A stretch of DNA of 64,000 nucleotides from Photobacterium damselae (GTDB lineage: Bacteria; Pseudomonadota; Gammaproteobacteria; Enterobacterales; Vibrionaceae). Location: the NCBI RefSeq assembly GCF_003026815.1, contig NZ_PYOG01000008.1, positions 62,001-126,000 on the forward strand, in the 5' to 3' direction. This document shows, in pieces, positions 57,854 to 64,000 of the stretch (within the stretch, counting starts at the first letter, position 1; every line of letters starts with the position of its first letter). The translations under genes and the position numbers were made by a program. The notes under the pieces were generated by a model that did not search any database, was not told the DNA's origin, and saw nothing but the letters and a program-made list of their open reading frames with translations.

Positions 57854-60184
57854 ATGAATAACTCTATCAACCAGCTTATTGCCTCCGAATTGAATGTTCG
57901 CCTAGAGCAGATCAATGCGGCAGTAAGCCTGCTAGATGATGGTAATACGGTGCCTTTTGTTGCCCGTTATCGTAAGGAAGTGACTGGCGGTTTAGACGAT
58001 ACTCAACTGCGTAACCTTGAATCTCGTCTTGGTTATCTACGTGAGCTCGATGATCGCCGTAAAGTGATTTTAAAATCTATCAGTGAGCAAAATAAGCTAA
58101 CGCCTCAACTAGAAGCAGAAATAAACCAGGCCGACAGCAAAACTCGTCTTGAAGACCTTTACCTACCTTATAAACCAAAACGTCGTACAAAAGGGCAAAT
58201 TGCGATTGAAGCAGGTATTGAGCCTCTTGCAGACCTATTGTGGCAACATCCAGACACAGATCCTGAAATAGCAGCGCACAATCATATTGATGCCGATAAA
58301 GGATTTGCAGATACCAAAGCGGTTCTAGATGGCGCACGAGCTATCTTGATGGAGCGTTTTGCTGAAGATGCGGCTCTACTTGAGAAGATCCGCCGTCATC
58401 TCACCGAACAAGCTGAGTTAACGTCACGTGTTGTTGATGGAAAAGAACACGAAGGCGCGAAATTCAAAGACTATTTTGAATACAGTGAGAAAGTTAAACA
58501 GATCCCATCTCACCGTGCTCTAGCGCTATTTCGTGGTCGTAATGAAGGCTTTTTACAGCTATCTCTTAATGCCGACCCAAACCAAGATGAATCCGTACGT
58601 GGCTCATATTGCGAAGTGATTATTGCCGATCACTACAAAGTTCAGTTAGGCACTAAGCCAAGTGATGCATGGCGTAAACAAGTGATCAGTTGGGCATGGC
58701 GCATTAAAATTCTAATGCACATGGAAACTGAGTTAATGGCAGCCCTACGCGAACGCGCAGAAGACGGTGCAATGCAAGTGTTTGCCGATAACCTTAAAGA
58801 CCTATTAATGGCAGCGCCTGCCGGTCCTCGTGTCACGCTTGCTATCGACCCGGGTCTACGTACAGGCTCAAAAATTGCCGTAGTTGATGAAACCGGTAAG
58901 TTATTAGATACGGCAACAATCTACCCTCACGCCCCTCACAACAAAATTGCTGAAGCGGGTAAAGTAGTACTGGCTTTCATTGCTAAATATCAAGTAAATC
59001 TGATTGCTATTGGTAATGGTACAGCTTCGCGTGAAACCGACAGCTTTGTGGCTCAGCTGATTAAAGATAACGGCTTAAAGGTCCAAAGTATCATGGTTAG
59101 TGAAGCAGGTGCTTCCGTTTACTCAGCATCAGAGCTCGCGGCTAACGAGTTCCCAAATCTTGATGTGTCTATTCGTGGTGCAGTCTCTATCGGTCGTCGC
59201 CTACAAGATCCCCTCGCTGAATTAGTGAAAATTGATCCAAAATCCATTGGTGTGGGTCAATACCAACATGATGTTAGTCAGAGCATGCTGGCAAAACGTC
59301 TTGATGCTGTCGTTGAAGACTGTGTAAACGCCGTGGGTGTCGATGTTAATACGGCATCAGCACCATTACTCACTCGCGTGGCAGGTCTTAATGCTACTAT
59401 CGCGCAAAACATTGTTAATTATCGTGATGAAAAGGGCCGTTTTGAAGCACGTACTACGCTGAAAAAAGTGGCGCGATTAGGGCCGAAAGCATTTGAGCAG
59501 TGTGCAGGTTTCTTACGAATCATGAACGGTAAAAACCCACTCGATGGCTCTGCTGTTCACCCGGAATCTTATGAAGTTGTAAAACGCATCGCCAGTGCAA
59601 ACGACAAATCGTTGGACGCTATCATTGGTAACAGCGAGTTTCTGCGCACCTTAAAAGCGGTTGACTACACCGATCAGCATTTTGGTCTACCAACGGTAAC
59701 GGACATCATTAGTGAACTTGATAAGCCAGGCCGAGACCCTCGCCCTGAGTTTAAAACTGCAACCTTTGCGGAAGGCGTTAATGAAGTTAAAGATCTGATT
59801 CCAGGTATGATTTTAGAAGGGGTTATCACCAACGTAACGAACTTCGGTGCCTTTGTTGATGTTGGCGTACACCAAGATGGTTTGATTCATATTTCTGCCC
59901 TATCCGATAAGTTTGTTTCTGACCCTCGTGAAGTGGTTAAAGCGGGCGATATCGTAAAAGTAAAAGTGATGGAAGTGGATCTACAGCGTAAACGTATTGG
60001 TATGTCGATGCGTTTAAATGACGAACCTGGCGCAGAAAAGCCAACTCGCCAATCACGTCCACAAGCTGATCGCCGTCAAGAGAATCGCCCTCGTAGCAAT
60101 CACTCAGATCGCAATCAAAACAATACCGACAGTGCTTTTGGTGGTGCTTTTGCGGCTGCGTTTGCTAACGCCAAGAAAAAGTAA
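57854..60184 (+). CDS. tex: RNA-binding transcriptional accessory protein Tex
   Basis: Tex is a large conserved nucleic-acid-binding protein linked to transcription and toxin gene expression in several pathogens. The 776-residue protein begins with an N-terminal helical domain, has a YqgF-like region ([22 protein letters not shown] near 328), helix-hairpin-helix repeats (about 500-570), and a C-terminal S1 RNA-binding domain ([24 protein letters not shown] near 658-681). The Arg- and Asn-rich tail is of low complexity. Known as yhgF in E. coli, with the same greB neighbour. Confidence 0.96.
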   Translation: MNNSINQLIASELNVRLEQINAAVSLLDDGNTVPFVARYRKEVTGGLDDTQLRNLESRLGYLRELDDRRKVILKSISEQNKLTPQLEAEINQADSKTRLEDLYLPYKPKRRTKGQIAIEAGIEPLADLLWQHPDTDPEIAAHNHIDADKGFADTKAVLDGARAILMERFAEDAALLEKIRRHLTEQAELTSRVVDGKEHEGAKFKDYFEYSEKVKQIPSHRALALFRGRNEGFLQLSLNADPNQDESVRGSYCEVIIADHYKVQLGTKPSDAWRKQVISWAWRIKILMHMETELMAALRERAEDGAMQVFADNLKDLLMAAPAGPRVTLAIDPGLRTGSKIAVVDETGKLLDTATIYPHAPHNKIAEAGKVVLAFIAKYQVNLIAIGNGTASRETDSFVAQLIKDNGLKVQSIMVSEAGASVYSASELAANEFPNLDVSIRGAVSIGRRLQDPLAELVKIDPKSIGVGQYQHDVSQSMLAKRLDAVVEDCVNAVGVDVNTASAPLLTRVAGLNATIAQNIVNYRDEKGRFEARTTLKKVARLGPKAFEQCAGFLRIMNGKNPLDGSAVHPESYEVVKRIASANDKSLDAIIGNSEFLRTLKAVDYTDQHFGLPTVTDIISELDKPGRDPRPEFKTATFAEGVNEVKDLIPGMILEGVITNVTNFGAFVDVGVHQDGLIHISALSDKFVSDPREVVKAGDIVKVKVMEVDLQRKRIGMSMRLNDEPGAEKPTRQSRPQADRRQENRPRSNHSDRNQNNTDSAFGGAFAAAFANAKKK

Positions 60185-60205
60185 TCACTAGCAAGTTGAA
60201 CTATC

Positions 60206-60234
60206 ATGCCCAGCGTTTATCGTTGGGCATTTTT
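60206..60234 (+). terminator. Rho-independent terminator of tex
   Basis: ATGCCCAGCG and CGTTGGGCAT form a 10-position stem with one G-T pair and a 5-base loop, followed by TTTT. Confidence 0.85.
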
Positions 60235-60332
60235 CGATTCATGCATCCAACTAAATAACACTAATGGCTCCAAGTACCGATACTATTGTTCTAACTCTTC
60301 TTACCGTAACGCTCTTTAGATATTAACCAAGG

Positions 60333-60785
60333 CTAGATTTTTACCAACATGGCATTAGGCGGATTGGGCACAGTTGCAAGCGCATAATGATGGCTAATCA
60401 CCCCTTTCGTTCGCTCCACCTCACTAATTTGCGCCAACTTTTCCAATAACTCTCGTGGCAACTTAATGTGCATCGAATAGCCATGATCACTCTCAGCTAA
60501 ATAGCTATCGGCAGACAGTGCCGCGACTAAGGTTTCTAACCGTTGTTGATAACCCCGATGCTTAGCCCACTGCTTTTGTTGCTCAATCGGCGGACGCTCC
60601 TCTTCTGCTATCGAACGATAAGCCCGCTCATCACCTTGAACACCCCGCTCTTGCAAGTTAGCTGTGGGCTCGGTGGTCGCCACAATTTTTTCTCGCACCC
60701 GATTTTCCCGCGCAGCTTGTTCTGTCGGAGGATTCACCGAAGGCGAACTGATCGGCGTGCCAGCTTGAATAGGAGAAATAATCAT
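60333..60785 (-). CDS. Hypothetical protein, Pro-rich N-terminus
   Basis: The 150-residue protein has a flexible Pro-, Glu- and Gln-rich N-terminal two-thirds (about residues 1-75), without a signal peptide, and a more folded C-terminal part (about 80-150) that might be helical. I do not recognise the family. It is in the same direction as bioH but upstream of it by position order only (112 bases after the bioH stop), and convergent with tex. It may be a Vibrionaceae-specific protein. Confidence 0.55.
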   Translation of the reverse strand: MIISPIQAGTPISSPSVNPPTEQAARENRVREKIVATTEPTANLQERGVQGDERAYRSIAEEERPPIEQQKQWAKHRGYQQRLETLVAALSADSYLAESDHGYSMHIKLPRELLEKLAQISEVERTKGVISHHYALATVPNPPNAMLVKI

Positions 60786-60897
60786 ATGTTCAGTCTATGC
60801 CAACCTAGAGAAAAGAGAAAAAGTGAACGATGGCTAACGATATTATCGGCAAGACTGAACAAAAATTGAGCTTTAAATTACATTTATTAGCGATTAA

Positions 60898-61668
60898 TTA
60901 TGGATGGCAAAATGCCAATAACGGATCGATAAACTGCTCGGGATGAGAAATAAAAGGGGCGTGAGAAGCTTGCTCAAACACAACCGCTTGAGATTGTGGT
61001 GCCAGTCGCTCCATTTCAGTACACGTTTTCACTGGAACCAAACCGTCTAAGCGACCATACAAACGCAACCAAGGTTGGCAAATAGCCCCCAGTTGTGGTC
61101 GTAAATCCTGCTCAGCTAATAACTGTAATCCAATCTGTAACGCGGCTAATTGCGGTTGAGGCTTAGCCAGTACCGCTTGTTTTACTTGTTTAATATCTTG
61201 TCGTGCACTCGGGCTGCCCATCGTCTGTAATGCCATAAAACGTTCTATGGTAGGCTGAAAATCAAGTTCTAATTGCGCCATAAACGCTTGTAACACCGCA
61301 GGCTTAATTCCTTTCCAATTTTCAGAAGCGGCAAAACAAGGAGAACTGGCAACCGTAATAAGATGACTCACTCGCTCCGGAGCTCTCAAGGCAATTTCGG
61401 TGGCAACCAATCCACCTAATGACCAACCGAGCCAAGCGGCTTGCTCAACTGGAGCTGACAGATACACCTGTTTGGCAATCTCAGTAAGGCTGGATGCAGA
61501 AGGCAATGCACTCTCTCCGTAACCGGGAAGGTCGCAACAATGCACCGTAAAATGCGAAGTTAGGAGCGGCATCACAGGTTGCCATACCGCACTGTTCATT
61601 CCCCAGCCATGAATGAGAACCAAATCTGGTCCTTGCCCTTGAGTGTGCCAAAATAACTCTGCTGCCAT
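60898..61668 (-). CDS. bioH: Pimeloyl-[acyl-carrier protein] methyl ester esterase BioH
   Basis: BioH removes the methyl ester from pimeloyl-ACP methyl ester, ending fatty-acid-like elongation in biotin synthesis. The 256-residue alpha/beta hydrolase has the oxyanion-hole region LIHGWGMNS near residue 20, the nucleophile elbow GWSLGG near residue 80, and the catalytic His in QASHAPFISHP near 235. ATG 61668 gives the length of E. coli BioH (256). The frame is open further upstream. It is divergent from comF, as in E. coli bioH-gntX. Confidence 0.95.
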   Translation of the reverse strand: MAAELFWHTQGQGPDLVLIHGWGMNSAVWQPVMPLLTSHFTVHCCDLPGYGESALPSASSLTEIAKQVYLSAPVEQAAWLGWSLGGLVATEIALRAPERVSHLITVASSPCFAASENWKGIKPAVLQAFMAQLELDFQPTIERFMALQTMGSPSARQDIKQVKQAVLAKPQPQLAALQIGLQLLAEQDLRPQLGAICQPWLRLYGRLDGLVPVKTCTEMERLAPQSQAVVFEQASHAPFISHPEQFIDPLLAFCHP

Positions 61669-61701
61669 GTAAGCTGGTTCCTTATTTATAAACGGTAATC
61701 G

Positions 61702-62451
61702 ATGATGTGGCACTCCATTCTATCTAAGCTCAACCCAGAATCAATTTTAGCGTGGCACTGCCGATTATGTCGCTTACCGTTAAGTTCTGGACAACAGTTA
61801 TGGTGTGATAACTGTCGCCGTCATATCGAGCAATTGCATTATTGCCAGCGTTGTGGGGCCACCTTAACCCAATCGGCATCGACATTGACTTGTGGCCGAT
61901 GCTTAGTGTCACCACCGCCTTGGCACCATTTTTATCGCCTTGGTCTTCATCAATTTCCCCTCAAGCAAGTCGTGCACCAATTTAAATTCCAACGCCAATT
62001 TTATCTTGCAGCACCTTTAGCCCAATGGCTGGCACAACAAATTGAGCAACCAGCACCTGTGTTACTACCAGTACCACTACACCGTTATCGACTTTGGCAA
62101 CGAGGGTTTAATCAAAGTACGCTACTGGCTTGGTCTTTAGCTAAAGCTCTAAATAGCGAATGTCTATCTCATGGTTTCATCCGTACTCGTCATACACCAC
62201 CACAAAAGAAGCTTAAACGCTCTGAACGACAGCAAAATTTAAAAGGGGCATTTCAATTACAGGCAAAGCAACTGCCACCCCATATTGCACTGGTCGATGA
62301 TGTTGTTACCACAGGAAGTACCTTGAAAGAGCTCATCAGCTTATTACCATCTCATATAGAACGGATCGATGTGTACGCTTTGAGTTATACCCCAGTAACA
62401 CAATTTCAAGTTTCTCCTCGCAAATCGGACAAAACTGGGGTTAAATCATAG
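61702..62451 (+). CDS. gntX: ComF family protein (GntX)
   Basis: The 249-residue protein belongs to the ComF family, named for competence proteins of Bacillus and Haemophilus; in E. coli the gene is gntX. It has an N-terminal zinc ribbon with several CxxC pairs (about residues 20-75) and a C-terminal phosphoribosyltransferase-like domain with VDDVVTTGST near residue 198. Its biochemical role is not settled; in competent Vibrio a part in DNA uptake is plausible. nfuA follows on the same strand after 80 bases. Confidence 0.9.
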   Translation: MMWHSILSKLNPESILAWHCRLCRLPLSSGQQLWCDNCRRHIEQLHYCQRCGATLTQSASTLTCGRCLVSPPPWHHFYRLGLHQFPLKQVVHQFKFQRQFYLAAPLAQWLAQQIEQPAPVLLPVPLHRYRLWQRGFNQSTLLAWSLAKALNSECLSHGFIRTRHTPPQKKLKRSERQQNLKGAFQLQAKQLPPHIALVDDVVTTGSTLKELISLLPSHIERIDVYALSYTPVTQFQVSPRKSDKTGVKS

Positions 62452-62500
62452 ATGATACTATTAGATGGTGATAGAAAAGCGATTCAATAGTACAATAGCT

Positions 62501-62525
62501 AAATCTTACTAAATAAGTCGGGTAT
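62501..62525 (+). promoter_or_regulatory. Candidate IscR type-1 site upstream of nfuA
   Basis: The 25 bases match about 21 of 25 positions of the type-1 IscR consensus; the right half AGTCGGGTAT fits perfectly. A TACAAT at 62491-62496 could be the -10, so a bound Fe-S form of IscR would block transcription. In E. coli the nfuA (yhgI) gene is known to have an IscR type-1 site, which supports the call. Confidence 0.6.
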
Positions 62526-62531
62526 TACGTC

Positions 62532-63116
62532 GTGTCAATGATCACTATTTCTGCCAGCGCTCAGGAGCACTTTGGCAAACTGCTAGCTCAACAACCTGAG
62601 GGCACCAATATTCGAGTATTCGTAGTTAACCCAGGTACGCCTAATGCGGAATGTGGTGTTTCTTACTGCCCACCAGAAGCAGTAGAAGCTAACGATACTG
62701 AAATTAAGTTCGATTTGTTCTCCGCTTTTGTTGACGAGCTAAGCTTGCCATTCCTAACAGATGCACAGATCGATTTTGTTACCGATAAAATGGGTTCTCA
62801 GCTAACACTTAAAGCACCAAATGCTAAAGTGCGTAAAGTAGCTGATGATGCTCCACTTATGGAACGCGTAGATTACGTAATCCAAACCCAAGTAAACCCT
62901 CAACTTGCAGGCCATGGCGGTCACATCTCTCTGATTGAGATCACTGAAGATGGCATCGCTGTCATTCAATTTGGTGGCGGTTGTAACGGTTGTTCTATGG
63001 TTGATGTCACGCTAAAAGAAGGCATTGAAAAAGAACTATTAGCTCAATTTGAAGGTGAGCTAAACGCCGTTCGTGATGTAACCGAACACGCTCGTGGTGA
63101 TCACTCTTACTACTAA
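62532..63116 (+). CDS. nfuA: Fe-S biogenesis protein NfuA
   Basis: NfuA binds a [4Fe-4S] cluster and delivers it to apo-proteins, acting with the ISC and SUF systems under iron limitation and oxidative stress. The 194-residue protein has an N-terminal degenerate A-type domain (about 1-100) and a C-terminal Nfu domain with the cluster ligands C151 and C154 in [11 protein letters not shown]. The start used is GTG at 62532; ATG 62538 is an alternative. It lies beside gntX and bioH as in E. coli. Confidence 0.96.
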   Translation: MSMITISASAQEHFGKLLAQQPEGTNIRVFVVNPGTPNAECGVSYCPPEAVEANDTEIKFDLFSAFVDELSLPFLTDAQIDFVTDKMGSQLTLKAPNAKVRKVADDAPLMERVDYVIQTQVNPQLAGHGGHISLIEITEDGIAVIQFGGGCNGCSMVDVTLKEGIEKELLAQFEGELNAVRDVTEHARGDHSYY

Positions 63117-63141
63117 TTCAGTTAAGAATGACTATCATAAA

Positions 63142-63178
63142 AAAAACCGCAATATCTGATGAGATTGCGGTTTTTTTA
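63142..63178. terminator. Terminator between nfuA and the 3D-domain gene
   Basis: AAAAACCGCAAT and ATTGCGGTTTTT form a 12-bp stem with a 10-base loop and T-tract, able to work on both strands between converging genes. Confidence 0.93.
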
Positions 63179-63201
63179 TCGTGATTATTTACTGTCGATA
63201 T

Positions 63202-63585
63202 CTACAGAACGGTTAAGGTGACTTTTCGTCGTCCCCACTGCTTAGCAGCCCGAATATCTTTTCCCATATAAATATCGATTTTATTGCGCCAGCGGTGATG
63301 CATTTTATCTAGCACCACATATTCACCGGGTAACCCAGAGATTTTGACTTTCGTTCCTCGTTTTAGTCCTTTCCCTAATAAATCTCGTGATACAGCAATG
63401 GCTTTCATGCCTGGCTTTAATCTATCGCCCCATGCTGCAATGCTGGGATTTGAGTTAGTTTGTGCTCGTACTGAGTTATAGGCTGTCGCCGTCACTGTCA
63501 TTTTACGGGCTTTACTCGCATACGCTGTCGAGGTAAAACTGACACTCATTAAGAGGACAAAAAGTAATAAAAACGCTTTTCTCAT
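63202..63585 (-). CDS. Secreted 3D-domain protein
   Basis: The 127-residue protein has a signal peptide (MRKAFLLLFVLLMSVSF then cleavage near YAS) and a 3D (three-Asp) domain with TATAYNS, AWGDRLKPG, the LDKM and KIDIYMG stretches. It is the kind of domain found in lytic transglycosylases (MltA) and resuscitation-promoting factors, so a role at peptidoglycan is plausible but not shown. ATG 63585 has AGGTGGAAG upstream; the frame is open to 63624. It converges on nfuA. Confidence 0.85.
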   Translation of the reverse strand: MRKAFLLLFVLLMSVSFTSTAYASKARKMTVTATAYNSVRAQTNSNPSIAAWGDRLKPGMKAIAVSRDLLGKGLKRGTKVKISGLPGEYVVLDKMHHRWRNKIDIYMGKDIRAAKQWGRRKVTLTVL

Positions 63586-63701
63586 CTCTTCCACCTGTGC
63601 AAAACTTGAGCGCATTTTAACCAAAACGCCCTTCAGATAGATAGTGTTTTTTGCTCTTTTTGTTGTAAATTTATGCGATCTATCTATAACTCATTGTTTA
63701 T

Positions 63702-64000
63702 TCAGGACAGTGATAGAAAGATATTTTTCCGCCATTGATAAGCAAAAACCACGGCAAGAGTCAGACCTCGCATCGCCATAAAGGCTAACATCGCAGCCCA
63801 AAGTGCATGATTTCCGTAGCTAGATAGCGCCCACCACACCACAAAAAATGTGCAAATAGCGACAAACATACTATTGCGCATTTCACGACCTCGTGTCGCT
63901 CCAACAAAGATGCCATCCAATAGAAAACACCACATCGAAACCAGCGGCACAGCAGTAAGCCAAGGAAGATAAATAGCAGCCTGTTGTTGAACCTGAGGAA
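63702..64000 (-). CDS. dinF: MATE family efflux transporter DinF, C-terminal part (partial)
   Basis: Only the C-terminal end of this minus-strand gene is inside the window; it runs off the right edge, and reading continues in frame past the last base. The visible part has LLDGIFVGATRGREMRNSM, the signature stretch of DinF-type MATE exporters, and further membrane spans. DinF exports cationic compounds or protects against oxidative stress in E. coli and is often LexA-controlled. The stop is at 63702. Confidence 0.85.
   Translation of the reverse strand, partial: PQVQQQAAIYLPWLTAVPLVSMWCFLLDGIFVGATRGREMRNSMFVAICTFFVVWWALSSYGNHALWAAMLAFMAMRGLTLAVVFAYQWRKNIFLSLS

Overview
The window is a piece of chromosome from a gammaproteobacterium, almost certainly a member of the Vibrionaceae (Vibrio, Aliivibrio or Photobacterium; the genus cannot be fixed from the sequence alone). 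The reasons are the blocks of gene order, the close similarity of the housekeeping proteins to E. coli, a WavE-type LPS core protein first described in Vibrio cholerae, a DUF3135 protein, and a Vibrio-style lpxM/waaL/waaA/coaD/mutM locus. The DNA is moderately AT-rich and densely coding. I see no rRNA, tRNA, prophage, IS element or CRISPR array.

Layout. (1) 1-11220: hslV-hslU, menA, rraA, zapB (opposite strand), glpF-glpK, glpX, a SufR-like regulator with fpr, a DUF3135 gene and tpiA. This parallels the E. coli fpr-glpX-glpK-glpF-zapB-rraA-menA-hslUV segment. (2) 11335-15620: pfkA, then divergent cpxP and cpxRA with a perfect CpxR box between them. (3) 15714-22385: trmL, the yibN-secB-gpsA-cysE group on the minus strand, then gpmI-envC. 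(4) 22450-39858: an LPS/lipid A region holding a TetR regulator, lpxM, the O-antigen ligase waaL, GT25 and GT4 transferases, a compact module (HAD phosphatase, degenerate nucleotidyltransferase-kinase fusion, nucleotidyltransferase, WavE), a WaaE-type transferase, a CDP-glycerol-phosphotransferase-like protein, waaA, kdkA, a GT9 transferase, coaD, an acetyltransferase, a UDP-glucuronate 4-epimerase, mutM and a membrane-anchored protein. (5) 39989-47849: rpmG-rpmB, radC, coaBC-dut-slmA, pyrE, rph, yicC, gmk-rpoZ. (6) 47868-54589: spoT-trmH-recG and xanP. (7) 54711-63116: ompR-envZ, greB, tex, an unknown gene, bioH, comF/gntX and nfuA. (8) The end holds a secreted 3D-domain protein and the C-terminal part of a MATE/DinF exporter that runs off the window.

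How the genes fit together. Glycerol enters through GlpF and is phosphorylated by GlpK. GlpX, TpiA, PfkA and GpmI cover glycolysis and gluconeogenesis, and both pfkA and gpmI carry candidate HexR operators upstream. CpxRA/CpxP, OmpR-EnvZ and LpxM/WaaL/WaaA serve the envelope. NfuA (with a candidate IscR type-1 site) and the SufR-like regulator next to fpr link to Fe-S and redox balance. XanP carries a near-consensus PurR operator over its promoter.

Most notable for follow-up: the four-gene module at 27258-30908, which looks like a pathway for making and attaching an activated small phosphorylated group on the LPS core; a 108-bp element with 15-bp perfect inverted ends between zapB and glpF; and a set of hairpins in leaders or between genes (menA-rraA, fpr-DUF3135, gpmI, gmk, gpsA-cysE).
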